Assembly (NCBI GenBank): GCA_963793005.1
Contig: CAWBYP010000002.1
Span: 310,001 to 374,000 of the forward strand
Reading direction: 5' to 3'
Source of the DNA: RPQJ01 sp963793005
GTDB lineage: Bacteria > Pseudomonadota > Gammaproteobacteria > Steroidobacterales > Steroidobacteraceae
DNA: 64,000 bases
The notes under the pieces were generated by a model. The model was given only the letters and a program-made list of their open reading frames with translations, made no database searches and was not told the origin of the DNA. This document shows, one piece after another, positions 33,862-42,365 of the stretch. Made by a program: the position numbers and the translations under genes. Numbering within the stretch: position 1 is the first letter of the stretch; each line of letters begins with the position of its first letter.

Positions 33862-34392
33862 TTATTGATGCGCCGCATCAATTGCGATACGTAAGAACCG
33901 AGGCCATCGCTGTCCTATCTCCGGACCCGATTCGACGCCGACAATTTCGGCCTCGGTATCCATGAAAGGCACCAGGTCCCCGATCGACCCGCCCATCAGC
34001 GACTCGGCCAGCGGCGATACATACGAAATGAGGCCCCTGGGCGGGTCCGACTCGTCTTCACCCACGATACTGAATTCGACCCGCTCACCGGCCCTGGTTT
34101 CGAGCTCGACGCGGGACCCGAACCTCACCTTGTCCGTAGAGCCGGTCGGCTGGACCAGTTCCGCCGTCGCCTTGCGCTGGCGAAAGTAGCGCAGGTCACG
34201 CTCGATACGGGCAACCAGTGGCTTGTCATCCGCTGCCCGCGCCTCCACCAGTTCGCCCTCCAGGCGGTGCAGCGTGCGTTCGATCTGCGCCAGGCCCGTT
34301 GGCGTAACGAGGTTGCGATGTGGACTGACTGCGAGTTCCGGCAGGTCCTCGCCTGCCTCTCCGTCGAGTTCCTTTACGAAAGCCCTGCTCAT
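33862..34392 (-). CDS. GreA/GreB family transcription elongation factor
   Basis: Of 176 residues, the last ~110 are a GreA/GreB C-terminal domain (KVRFGSRVELETRAGERVEFSIVGEDESDPPRGLISYVSPLAESLMGGSIGDLVPF). The N-terminal part is a shorter coiled-coil (LAQIERTLHRLEGELVEARAADDKPLVARIERDLRYFRQRKA) with acidic residues at the turn. GreA/B rescue backtracked RNA polymerase by stimulating transcript cleavage. The first ~28 residues are an extra acidic extension. The coiled-coil tip lacks the usual GreA Asp-Glu pair in recognisable form, so an anti-Gre or Rnk-like role is possible. ATG 34392 follows GGGGACAC. Confidence 0.8.
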   Translation of the reverse strand: MSRAFVKELDGEAGEDLPELAVSPHRNLVTPTGLAQIERTLHRLEGELVEARAADDKPLVARIERDLRYFRQRKATAELVQPTGSTDKVRFGSRVELETRAGERVEFSIVGEDESDPPRGLISYVSPLAESLMGGSIGDLVPFMDTEAEIVGVESGPEIGQRWPRFLRIAIDAAHQ

Positions 34393-34472
34393 GAACGTGT
34401 CCCCTGCATCGTGCCGCCGCCTCTGCGAGGCTGTGTGGGCGTTGGGCCGAAGCCCCGGGGTCTTGGCGCTGA

Positions 34473-34898
34473 CTACCGCGCCGGGCGCTTGCCACGCGCG
34501 TCCAGGTCGACGTACACGAGCACGCCACAACGTGGACAGGTGGCCGTATCCACAATCTCGAGCTCGAACCAGCGACGCCCGCAGTCGCACCGCACCTGGA
34601 GGATCCACTGGGCGACGGCACGACCGACGAGCCGTTCCTGGACAGTGATCCCTTCCGGCATTGAGAGGATCCGTGGCGGCACCAGGTCCTCGTCGGTCTC
34701 GTCGGAATCCTGCTCCGCGGAATCGGCGTCATGCGCATAGTCCGCGTGGCCAGCAGCGCCGACCCGCGCACTCACGTCGAGGTAACGCAGCAAGCGGTCG
34801 GGGCTCAGCAGTTCCTCGGGCTCCTGCTCGATGGCGATTGATTCATTGGCCGGCCAGGTTTCGTCCCCGGCCTTGTCGTAGCCTTCCCGCACGCCCAT
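34473..34898 (-). CDS. Hypothetical acidic protein with C-terminal zinc-ribbon-like motif
   Basis: The 141-residue protein is not recognised. The N-terminal two-thirds are very acidic (YAHDADSAEQDSDETDEDL). The end has WILQVRCDCGRRWFELEIVDTATCPRCGVLVYVDL, where CxC and CxxC pairs could form a zinc ribbon. ATG 34898 follows a G-rich ribosome site. It lies upstream of the GreA/GreB-like gene on the same strand (80-base gap), so a transcription-linked role is conceivable but not shown. Confidence 0.6.
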   Translation of the reverse strand: MGVREGYDKAGDETWPANESIAIEQEPEELLSPDRLLRYLDVSARVGAAGHADYAHDADSAEQDSDETDEDLVPPRILSMPEGITVQERLVGRAVAQWILQVRCDCGRRWFELEIVDTATCPRCGVLVYVDLDARGKRPAR

Positions 34899-34952
34899 GC
34901 AACTGCCCCCCCTGGAACCTGGACGCAAAGATACTACGGTCGACGGGCCGCG

Positions 34953-35447
34953 TCAGGTCTTGCCGGCAAGGTGCGCCCGCACCGTGTCGTTTATCAGCCG
35001 AAGCTCCGCCAGGGTCGTCTCTATCTGGGCCCGGCGCTGCTCGAGTTCCGAGATGGCCCCGTCGGTGCGGTGCAGCACGTATTTCATCTGCTGGACGCGC
35101 CCTTCGCCGCGCGCACCATAAAGGTCCAGGTAGTGCTTCATTTCCGCAAGAGAAACGCCGATCGCCTTCGAACGCATGATCAGCGCGAGGCGCGCCCTGT
35201 CCCGCCTCGTATACACGCGCGCGCCGTTAATTCTCCTCGGGCTCAGCAGGCCCTTGTCCTCGTAGAAGCGGATCGCGCGCGCGGAGATTCCGAAGTCTTC
35301 GCACAACTGCTTGATGCCGAACAGTTCCGACGTGGCCTCGTCGTGATGCGCCGCAAGCACCTCCCGCGCGGTACTTGCGGCGGTCCGACCCCGGCCCCGC
35401 GGGCTGCGCTGCGGATCGCTTCGGGCCGGAGCGCGACCCGCTGCCAT
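34953..35447 (-). CDS. MerR family transcriptional regulator (LiuR-like)
   Basis: The 164-residue protein has a MerR helix-turn-helix (FGIKQLCEDFGISARAIRFYEDKGLLSPRRINGARVYTRRDRARLALIMRSKAIGVSLAEMKHYLDLYG, from residue ~43) and a C-terminal coiled coil (ISELEQRRAQIETTLAELRLINDTVR). There is no metal-binding Cys. The pattern, especially RVYTRRDRARLALI and the acidic dimer helix, recalls LiuR-type regulators of branched-chain acyl-CoA catabolism. It lies one base after the SCP2 gene. A palindrome of LiuR-like sequence lies in the divergent promoter region upstream (35835-35851), so it likely controls both this unit and the atu-like operon. Confidence 0.8.
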   Translation of the reverse strand: MAAGRAPARSDPQRSPRGRGRTAASTAREVLAAHHDEATSELFGIKQLCEDFGISARAIRFYEDKGLLSPRRINGARVYTRRDRARLALIMRSKAIGVSLAEMKHYLDLYGARGEGRVQQMKYVLHRTDGAISELEQRRAQIETTLAELRLINDTVRAHLAGKT

Positions 35448-35448
35448 C

Positions 35449-35745
35449 TCAGATGACCCGCTGCAGCTTCATCGCGAGGCTCATGTCGCCAGCGACGCTG
35501 AACTTGCCGGTCATGAAACCGGTGACCGGGTCGAGCTGGCCGCCGAGCAGCGCTTCGAGGTTCTCGTGCGTGATCGAGATCGTGCAGTCGGCCTCCCGGT
35601 CTTCGTTGCTCACGGTGTTCGGTACCGACTTGCCGTCGATCACGATCACCCCCTCCGCGCCGCAGTCGAACTTGAGCACGGCGTCGAGGCCGCTCTGGTC
35701 ACCGACCTTGCCGCGGATGGTCTCGGTGCACTGCTGGAAGTCCAT
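35449..35745 (-). CDS. SCP2 sterol-binding domain protein
   Basis: The 98-residue protein is a single SCP2 domain: LDAVLKFDCGAEGVIVIDG, DCTISITHENLEALLGGQLDPVTGFMTGKFSVAGDMSLAMKL. SCP2 domains bind hydrophobic acyl-CoAs or sterols. The start is MDFQQCTE at 35745. It is cotranscribed with the MerR regulator and divergent from the atu-like operon. A carrier for acyl-CoA intermediates, or a ligand reservoir for the regulator, are reasonable but untested ideas. Confidence 0.88.
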   Translation of the reverse strand: MDFQQCTETIRGKVGDQSGLDAVLKFDCGAEGVIVIDGKSVPNTVSNEDREADCTISITHENLEALLGGQLDPVTGFMTGKFSVAGDMSLAMKLQRVI

Positions 35746-35834
35746 GTGGGTGTTCCTCTGCTGTTGAATTGCCAGCCGGCATGTTAGACCGTGTGCGCCC
35801 CAAATGAGAAGCCTCTGCCTCATTGGCTAACCGG

Positions 35835-35851
35835 TTGACGTTAACGTTAAC
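35835..35851. promoter_or_regulatory. LiuR/MerR-like operator palindrome
   Basis: TTGACGTTAACGTTAA (35835-35850) is a near-perfect palindrome, and within it GTTAACGTTAAC (35840-35851) is exact. It sits in the 152-base gap between the divergent SCP2-merR and SDR-atu-like units. The pattern resembles the ACGT-N2-ACGT sites described for LiuR-type MerR regulators. Assignment rests on sequence resemblance and position. Confidence 0.6.
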
Positions 35852-35897
35852 TACAAGCCTAATACGCTCTCTGCAGGCAGCCCGGACCACGCAGCGC

Positions 35898-36791
35898 ATG
35901 CCCACCCAGTCCACGAAGGCGGAACCAGCACCCGGCTATCGCAGTGTGTTCAAACCCGGCCTGTTTGCGGGCAGGATCGGCTGGGTCACCGGGGGCGGCA
36001 GCGGCATCGGTCGATGCGTCGCCCACGAACTCGCGTCGCTCGGCGCCACGGTCGTCCTGAGCGGCCGGACGGTCGCGAAGCTCGATACGGTTGCAGCCGA
36101 GATCGCCGCTGACGGCGGACGCGCCGAGGCGCTGCCGCTCGACATTCGGGACGAAGACGCGGTCAAGGCTGCCACCGCCGAGGTGGTTCGCAGGCATGGC
36201 CGCATCGACGCGCTGGTGAACAACGCGGGCGGCCAGTTCCCCTCCCCGCTTGCGTCGATCAGCAAGCGCGGCTTCGATGCGGTGGTCGGGAACAACCTCA
36301 CCGGCGGCTTCCTGGTGATGCGGGAGGCGTTCGTACAATCCATGCAGAAGCACGGCGGTGCCATCGTCAACATGACGGCGGATTTCCGCAATGGCATGCC
36401 CGGCATGGCGCATTCGGGGGCCGCCCGCGCCGGCATGAGCAATCTCACCATGAGTGCTGCCTTTGAGTGGGCCCATGCAGGCGTGCGCGTCAACGCAGTG
36501 GCCCCAGGCTGGGTCGCCTCGTCCGGCATGGACACCTACCAGGGCGCGGTTCGCGCGCTGCTGCCGAAACTCAAGGCCCACGTCCCCTTGCGCCGGCTCG
36601 CGACCGAGGCCGAGGTAAGCGCTGCCATCGTCTTCCTGCTCTCTCCGGCTGCCGCATTCATCACCGGCGTCACGCTGCAGATCGACGGGGGCGCTTCGCT
36701 CGGCAGCGCCGTATTCCCGAGCGTCGACCACGACCGGTCCTTGCCGTTCGAAGGCTTCCATCGGGCCGTGACACCGGAGGTGCTCAAGTAA
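35898..36791 (+). CDS. SDR family oxidoreductase (atuB-position)
   Basis: The 297-residue SDR has TGGGSGIG (residues ~32-39) for cofactor binding, NNAG near 111, and a C-terminal ITGVTLQIDGG. The usual catalytic YxxxK is altered: the region reads HSGAARAGMSNL, with Ser/Ala in place of Tyr, as in 2,4-dienoyl-CoA reductase/PECR-like SDRs. It could reduce an enoyl- or dienoyl-CoA. It opens a tightly packed operon whose order matches atuBCDEF of Pseudomonas; in that operon AtuB is the corresponding SDR. Its stop overlaps the next ATG by one base (TAATG). ATG 35898 is the likely start, with a weak ribosome site. Confidence 0.82.
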   Translation: MPTQSTKAEPAPGYRSVFKPGLFAGRIGWVTGGGSGIGRCVAHELASLGATVVLSGRTVAKLDTVAAEIAADGGRAEALPLDIRDEDAVKAATAEVVRRHGRIDALVNNAGGQFPSPLASISKRGFDAVVGNNLTGGFLVMREAFVQSMQKHGGAIVNMTADFRNGMPGMAHSGAARAGMSNLTMSAAFEWAHAGVRVNAVAPGWVASSGMDTYQGAVRALLPKLKAHVPLRRLATEAEVSAAIVFLLSPAAAFITGVTLQIDGGASLGSAVFPSVDHDRSLPFEGFHRAVTPEVLK

Positions 36792-38410
36792 TGCCGGCCA
36801 TCACCTCGCGGCTCGACCCCCGCAGCGCCGCATTCCGGGCCAATGCAGAACGCATGGAAACGCGACTCGCGGAGATCCGCGACCTCGAAGCGCGCGTTGC
36901 TGCCGAGTCCGGTTCGAAGAAGGCGCGGTTCGACGAACGCGGCCAGCTGCTGCCGCGTGAGCGCGTCGCGCGACTGATCGACCGAGGCAGCGACTTCCTC
37001 GAACTGAGCGCCCTCGCCGGACTTGGCATGCACGACGATGACGGCAAGAAGAGCGTCCAGGGCGGCGGCTCGATCGCCGGCATCGGTGTCGTGGCCGGAC
37101 GAAGGATCGTGGTCTCGGCAAGCGACAGCGCGATCAAGGGCGGCACCATCGCCCCGATGGGGCTGAAAAAGGCCCTGCGAGCGCAGGAGATTGCCCGTGA
37201 TAACAAGCTGCCGCTGGTATCCCTGGTGGAATCCGGCGGCGCCAACCTGATGTACCAGGCCGAGATCTTCGTGGACGGCGGGCGGAGCTTTGCAAACCAG
37301 GCAAGGCTCTCGGCAGCCGGCATACCGCAGGTCGCTGTCGTGCACGGCTCCTCCACCGCCGGTGGCGCTTACCTGCCGGGTCTCTCCGACTACGTGGTCC
37401 TGGTAAAGGGCCGCTCGAGCATCTACCTCGCAGGACCACCGCTGGTGAAGGCTGCGATCGGCGAGGACGCGACGGACGAAGCCCTCGGTGGCGCCGAACT
37501 GCACGCAACGGTGACCGGCCTCGGCGAATACCTCGCCGATGACGACGCACACGCGATTGCAATCGCGCGCGAAGTCGTGGCGGCGCTGCGCTGGGACGAA
37601 GTCCAGCCGGGCGCCGCGACCACCCCGCCGCGCTACGACGCCGAAGAGCTGATGGGCATCGTGCCGGCGGACGAGCGGACGCCATATGACGCACGCGAAG
37701 TGATCGCGCGCATCGTGGATGGCTCGGATTTCCTGGAGTTCAAGGCACCCTACGCCACCGACACGATTTGCGGTCACGCGCTGGTCGAGGGGCATCGCGT
37801 CGGCGTGCTGGCCAACAACGGCCCGATCCAGCCCGGTGGCTCGGTCAAGGCGGCACAGTTCATGCAGCTCTGCGACCAGACCGCCACACCGCTCGTCTTC
37901 CTGCAGAACACCACCGGTTACATGGTCGGCACTGCGGCGGAACGCGCAGGTGCCATCAAGCATGGTGCGAAGATGATCCAGGCCGTCGCGAACGCACGGG
38001 TACCGAAGTTCACCATCGTGGTCGGCGGCTCGTTCGGGGCTGGAAACTACGGCATGTGCGGTCGCGGCTTCGACCCTCGATTCATATTCTCCTGGCCTAC
38101 CGCACGTACCGCCGTAATGGGCGGAGCGCAGGCAGCGATGGTGATGGACATCGTGGGTCGCGCGAAGATTGCCAGGTCCGGCACCGTCGTCAGCGAACAG
38201 GTGGAAGCGGGCCTCAAGGCCATGAGCGAGCAGCTCAGGCGCCGCCTCGATGCCGAGAGCGACGTGCTGTTCGGTACTGCGCGGCTGTGGGACGACGGCA
38301 TCATCGACCCTCGCGACACCCGCCGCGTGCTCGCGCTGTGCCTCACGATTGCACGCGAGGCAGACGCGCGCCAGCTGCACCCGAACAGCTTCGGCGTGGC
38401 ACGAATGTAG
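36791..38410 (+). CDS. atuC: Acyl-CoA carboxylase beta subunit, geranyl-CoA carboxylase (AtuC)-like
   Basis: The 539-residue carboxyltransferase has the biotin-dependent CT halves: GGSIAGIGVVAGRRIVVSASDSAIKGGT and SGGANLMYQAEIF in the N-terminal half, and NNGPIQPGGSVKAAQFMQLCD, LQNTTGYMVG and GGSFGAGNYGMCGRGFDPRF in the C-terminal half. The LAGLGMHDDDGK...GGGSIAGIG segment and FGVARM end resemble AtuC more than methylcrotonyl-CoA carboxylase, which ends YGIFRM (as in the second cluster here). It transfers CO2 from carboxybiotin to the gamma carbon of geranyl-CoA or another 3-methyl-enoyl-CoA. Partner alpha subunit is at 40398. Confidence 0.78.
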   Translation: MPAITSRLDPRSAAFRANAERMETRLAEIRDLEARVAAESGSKKARFDERGQLLPRERVARLIDRGSDFLELSALAGLGMHDDDGKKSVQGGGSIAGIGVVAGRRIVVSASDSAIKGGTIAPMGLKKALRAQEIARDNKLPLVSLVESGGANLMYQAEIFVDGGRSFANQARLSAAGIPQVAVVHGSSTAGGAYLPGLSDYVVLVKGRSSIYLAGPPLVKAAIGEDATDEALGGAELHATVTGLGEYLADDDAHAIAIAREVVAALRWDEVQPGAATTPPRYDAEELMGIVPADERTPYDAREVIARIVDGSDFLEFKAPYATDTICGHALVEGHRVGVLANNGPIQPGGSVKAAQFMQLCDQTATPLVFLQNTTGYMVGTAAERAGAIKHGAKMIQAVANARVPKFTIVVGGSFGAGNYGMCGRGFDPRFIFSWPTARTAVMGGAQAAMVMDIVGRAKIARSGTVVSEQVEAGLKAMSEQLRRRLDAESDVLFGTARLWDDGIIDPRDTRRVLALCLTIAREADARQLHPNSFGVARM

Positions 38411-38456
38411 CCCTGTCGCCGCAGCATCCCGATATCGATACCGTCCGGAGTCCCGC

Positions 38457-39611
38457 ATGCAGTTCACAGACCAGCATCACCAGCTAGACGAGACTGTTAC
38501 CCGGTTCGTCCGGAACGAGATCAACCCGCACGTCGACGAGTGGGAGCGGGCCGAGGGGTTTCCGGCGCACGAGCTGTTCAAGAAGATGGGAGACCTCGGG
38601 CTGCTCGGCGTCAAATATCCGGAGCAGTACGGCGGCCTGGGCCTGGACTTCAGCTACTCCATGGTCATGGCCGAGGCGCTCGGCGCAGCCGATTGCGGCG
38701 GCGTGCCGATGGCGATCGGCGTGCACACGGACATGTGCACCCCGGCACTGGCGCGTTTCGGTACTGATGAACTCCGCAACGAATACCTGGCGCCCTCGAT
38801 CGCCGGCGACCTCGTCGGGTGCCTTGGCGTGAGCGAGCCCGGCGGCGGCTCCGACGTTGCGGCAATCAGGACCACCGCGCGCAGGGACGGCGGTGACTAC
38901 GTGCTGAACGGCACCAAGATGTGGATCACCAATGGCATGCAGGCCGACTGGTGCTGCCTGCTCGCCAATACCGGCGACGGCCCCCCGCACAAGAACAAGA
39001 GCCTGCTCATCGTGCCGATGGACGCGAAAGGCGTGTCGCGGCAGAAGATCCACAAGATCGGCATGCACAGCTCCGACACCGCGCAGTTGTTCTTCGACGA
39101 GGTGCGCGTCCCGCGCCGCAACCTGATCGGCCAGGAAGGCATGGGTTTCACGTTCCAGATGCTGCAGTTCCAGGAGGAACGCCTGTTCGGGGCCGCGAGC
39201 TCGCTGCGCGGCATGGACCGGATGATCGACCTGACCATCGACTACACGCGCGAGCGCAAGGCATTCGGCAGGAGCATCCTCGACAACCAGGTGGTGCACT
39301 TCAGGCTCGCGGAACTGCGCACCGAAGTGGCCGCGCTGCGCGCCCTCACCTATTCTGCCGTCGAGCAGTACGTCAGCGGCAAGGACGTGACCATGCTGGC
39401 CTCGATGGCGAAGCTCAAGTGCGGACGCCTGACGCGCGAGGTTTCGGACTCGTGCCTGCAGTACTGGGGCGGCATGGGTTACACGGCCGAGAATCTCGTG
39501 GCCCGCTCGTATCGCGACTCGCGTCTGGTGTCGATCGGGGGCGGCGCGGACGAGGTGATGCTCGGCATCATCGCCAAGCTCGAGGGCACGCTGCCGCGGG
39601 CAGCGCGCTGA
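38457..39611 (+). CDS. atuD: Acyl-CoA dehydrogenase, citronellyl-CoA dehydrogenase (AtuD)-like
   Basis: The 384-residue FAD enzyme has EPGGGSDVAAIRTTA and WITNGMQADW (FAD/substrate signatures), YTRERKAFG and the C-terminal WGGMGYTAE. The catalytic base is probably Glu in QFQEERLFGAASSL, where AtuD-type enzymes keep Glu; the isovaleryl-CoA dehydrogenase of the second cluster has DYER. Sequence runs such as GGVPMAIGVHTDMCTPALARFGTDELR are close to AtuD as I know it. It likely oxidises citronellyl-CoA-type saturated chains to the 2-enoyl-CoA that the carboxylase needs. ATG 38457 follows GGAG by seven bases; a longer frame adds nothing family-like. Confidence 0.8.
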   Translation: MQFTDQHHQLDETVTRFVRNEINPHVDEWERAEGFPAHELFKKMGDLGLLGVKYPEQYGGLGLDFSYSMVMAEALGAADCGGVPMAIGVHTDMCTPALARFGTDELRNEYLAPSIAGDLVGCLGVSEPGGGSDVAAIRTTARRDGGDYVLNGTKMWITNGMQADWCCLLANTGDGPPHKNKSLLIVPMDAKGVSRQKIHKIGMHSSDTAQLFFDEVRVPRRNLIGQEGMGFTFQMLQFQEERLFGAASSLRGMDRMIDLTIDYTRERKAFGRSILDNQVVHFRLAELRTEVAALRALTYSAVEQYVSGKDVTMLASMAKLKCGRLTREVSDSCLQYWGGMGYTAENLVARSYRDSRLVSIGGGADEVMLGIIAKLEGTLPRAAR

Positions 39612-39613
39612 CC

Positions 39614-40413
39614 GTGGGCGACCCGACCAGCATCGCCGTCACCCACGACGGCCCCGTGCTGCACCTGACCTTGAATCGTCCGCAGGTGCGCAATGCGATG
39701 TCGCTCGCGATGGTGCGCGAGATTGTCGGACGCATTGCACGACGCCGAGGTCAACGGGACCACGCGGGTCATCGTGCTACGCGGCGCCGACGGCAATTTC
39801 TCCGCAGGCGCCGACATCAAGGACATGGCTGCCGCTCGCGCACGTCTCGCGGAAGACCCGGACGCGCTCGTCAAGGTGAACTCGACATTCGGCGAACTCT
39901 GTGGCGCGTTCTCCGACAGCGGGCTCGCGATCGTCGCGGTGCTCGAGGGTGCCGTGATGGGCGGTGGTTTCGGGCTCTGCTGCGTAGCAGACGTCGTGAT
40001 CGCCTGCGAGAGCGCGATGTTCAGGCTGCCCGAGACTTCGCTCGGCTGTGCTGCCCGCACAGATAGCGCCGTTCCTGGTCGAGCGGCTCGGCTATTCCGA
40101 GGCAAAGCGACTGGCAGTCACCGGCGGCCGGCTCACCGCACAGGACGCGCTCGCCATTCGCCTGGTGCACGAGGTGCACGAGACCGCAGCCCTAGATGCC
40201 GCGGTTGCCCGCACTGTTGGCGAAATACTGGACTGTGCCCCCGGAGCACTCGCGGCCACCAAGGCGCTGGTCCGCAGGGCGCGCTGGTCGAAACCATCGG
40301 ACCTGGTCCAGGAAGCCGCGCAGGCGTTCTCGTGCGCGGCGCTCGGGGCGGAGGGCATCGAGGGCATGGGTGCCTTCCTGCAGAAGAGAAAGCCGCGATG
40401 GTCGCCGCCGTGA
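39614..40413 (+). CDS. atuE: Enoyl-CoA hydratase, AtuE-like, with two frame breaks
   Basis: Three frames in succession make one crotonase protein. Frame one (GTG 39614) gives VLHLTLNRPQVRNAMSLAMVRE; frame two gives SDALHDAEVNG...GNFSAGADIKDMAAARA and AVLEGAVMGGGFGLCCVADVVIA, the oxyanion and active-site regions; frame three gives LPAQIAPFLVERLG through the C-terminus. Dropping one base near 39722 and one at 40047 yields exactly 265 residues with family-typical joins (RELSDAL and LGVLPAQ). Intact, it would hydrate the carboxylated enoyl-CoA (isohexenylglutaconyl-CoA type). It starts two bases after atuD and overlaps the alpha-subunit start. Confidence 0.75.
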
Positions 40414-42365
40414 GCTACAGGAAGATACTGGTCGCAAACCGCGGTGAGATCGCCTGCCGCGTGATCCGCACTGCACGCCGGCTTGGCTACCGGACCGTTG
40501 CCGTATTCAGCGAGCCGGATGCCGCCGCCCCGCACGTCGCACTCGCGGACCAAGCCGTGGCCATCGGTCCCGGGCCGGCGACGGAGAGCTACCTGCGGAC
40601 CGACAGGATCCTCGAGGCCGCACGCAGCACCGGGGCCGACGCAATCCACCCGGGCTATGGTTTCCTTTCCGAGCGGGCGGATTTCGCCCAGGCCTGTGCA
40701 GACGCCGGACTCGTGTTCATCGGACCGCCGCCCTCTGCCATCACTGCCATGGGCGACAAGGCCGGCGCCAAGCGCCGGATGATCGAGGCCGGCGTTCCGT
40801 GCGTACCGGGCTATCACGACGCCGACCAGGACGATGATCGGCTGATCACCGAAGGGGCCAGGCTCGCCATGCCGTTGCTGGTCAAGGCAGTCGCGGGCGG
40901 CGGCGGCCGCGGCATGCGTCTGGTGCGAACGCCTGGCGAACTGCCCGCCGCACTCGCCGGAGCCCGCCGCGAGGCGCTTGCGGCGTTCGGTGACGCAACG
41001 CTGATGCTGGAGCAACTCATCGGGCACGGCCGCCATATCGAGATACAGGTCTTCGCAGACCAGCACGGCAACGTCATTCACCTCGGCGAGCGCGACTGCA
41101 CCGCGCAGAGGCGCCGACAGAAAGTGATCGAGGAAGCGCCCTCGCCCATCGTGGACTCGTCGATGCGTGCGCGCATGGGTGCAGACGCCGTGGCCGTGGC
41201 CAGGGCCGTCGGCTACGTAGGTGCAGGCACCGTCGAATTCATCGTCGACGGCGACGGCCGGCACTATTTCCTGGAGATGAATACGAGATTGCAGGTTGAG
41301 CACCCGGTGACCGAGTGCATCACGGGTCTCGACCTCGTGGAGTGGCAACTGCGGGTGGCAGCCGGTGAGCCACTGCCGCTCATGCAGGACCAGGTGCGAT
41401 TCGAGGGACACGCGATCGAGGCGCGCCTCTACGCCGAGGATCCGTACGCGGACTTCTCACCGCAGACGGGGCCGGTGCTGCACTGGCGACCCGGGGCCGA
41501 GTCGAGGCCGGGCATACGCATCGATTCAGGAATTTCGGAAGGCGGCACCGTCACTCCGTTCTACGACGCAATGGTGGCCAAGGTCATTGCGCATGGCCGC
41601 GACCGGTCCGATGCGATCCGCCGCCTCAGGTCGGCCGTCGAAGACGCTCCGCTGGTCGGGCCGCGAAACAACGGACGGTTCCTGCGCGACCTGCTGGACC
41701 ACGCCGACTTCCGCGAGTCGCGGATGGACACCGCGACCCTCGACCGTTGGTCGGCAGGTCGAGAACCGCTGCTGACCGAGCCCGCGATCGATGATTCGAC
41801 GTGGCGGCTCGCGGCGGCATTGATTGCTGCGCCGAACGGCGCGGGTTGGCGCCCGAGGAGCGTCGCGGCATGGGACCTGGCGCTGCAGGCGGGCGACGAG
41901 CGGCGCAGCCTGCGCGTCCTGCCGCGCGATCGCGACGTCGAAGTGAGCGATGGCCACTCGACCACGCTCGTCACTGTTCTCTGCTGGCGAGACCACCAGC
42001 TGCATTGCCTGGTGGACGGGGTCCAGCGCAGCGCCGTGTGCGTGGCGGATGCCGGTGCGCTGCACATCGTCGAGGATTGCGCCGCAATCACGGTGCGCGA
42101 GGTCTCGCCGTGGCCATCGGACAAGTCCGCGTTCGATCCGGGGCGTGCATACGCGCCGGTTGCCGGAACGATCGCCGCGATCAGCACGACCGTGGGCGAC
42201 ATCGTGGAGGCCGGGCAACAACTGGTCTGCGTCGAGGCGATGAAGATGGAGATGTGGCTCACCGCGCGCACGGCCGGCACGGTCAGCAGAATACACGTGG
42301 ACCTGAAGCAGAGCGTGGAAGCAGGCGCGCTGCTGGTGGAAATCGAAACGACGGAAGGCACCTGA
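40398..42365 (+). CDS. atuF: Acyl-CoA carboxylase alpha subunit (biotin carboxylase + BCCP), AtuF-like
   Basis: The 655-residue protein has a biotin carboxylase domain (ILVANRGEIACRVIRTARRLGY at the start; KAVAGGGGRGMRLV ATP-grasp loop; LEMNTRLQVEHPVTE), a middle domain and a C-terminal biotinyl domain with the acceptor Lys616 in EAMKMEMW. It carboxylates its own biotin with ATP and bicarbonate for the beta subunit at 36791. ATG 40398 is used; GTG 40410, overlapping the hydratase stop as GTGA, is an alternative. The stop TGA overlaps the next ATG, so the BKACE gene is translationally coupled. Operon order matches atuBCDEF. Confidence 0.83.
   Translation: MVAAVSYRKILVANRGEIACRVIRTARRLGYRTVAVFSEPDAAAPHVALADQAVAIGPGPATESYLRTDRILEAARSTGADAIHPGYGFLSERADFAQACADAGLVFIGPPPSAITAMGDKAGAKRRMIEAGVPCVPGYHDADQDDDRLITEGARLAMPLLVKAVAGGGGRGMRLVRTPGELPAALAGARREALAAFGDATLMLEQLIGHGRHIEIQVFADQHGNVIHLGERDCTAQRRRQKVIEEAPSPIVDSSMRARMGADAVAVARAVGYVGAGTVEFIVDGDGRHYFLEMNTRLQVEHPVTECITGLDLVEWQLRVAAGEPLPLMQDQVRFEGHAIEARLYAEDPYADFSPQTGPVLHWRPGAESRPGIRIDSGISEGGTVTPFYDAMVAKVIAHGRDRSDAIRRLRSAVEDAPLVGPRNNGRFLRDLLDHADFRESRMDTATLDRWSAGREPLLTEPAIDDSTWRLAAALIAAPNGAGWRPRSVAAWDLALQAGDERRSLRVLPRDRDVEVSDGHSTTLVTVLCWRDHQLHCLVDGVQRSAVCVADAGALHIVEDCAAITVREVSPWPSDKSAFDPGRAYAPVAGTIAAISTTVGDIVEAGQQLVCVEAMKMEMWLTARTAGTVSRIHVDLKQSVEAGALLVEIETTEGT

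Noticed and set aside
36536..38467. 643-residue minus-strand frame opposite the carboxylase beta gene
   Set aside because: It shows shadow composition and covers an intact carboxyltransferase.
39693..40397. Single long protein joining the crotonase middle part to the carboxylase alpha subunit
   Set aside because: The middle frame of the crotonase merely continues open into the alpha gene. The C-terminal crotonase residues are in a different frame and the alpha subunit has its own start.
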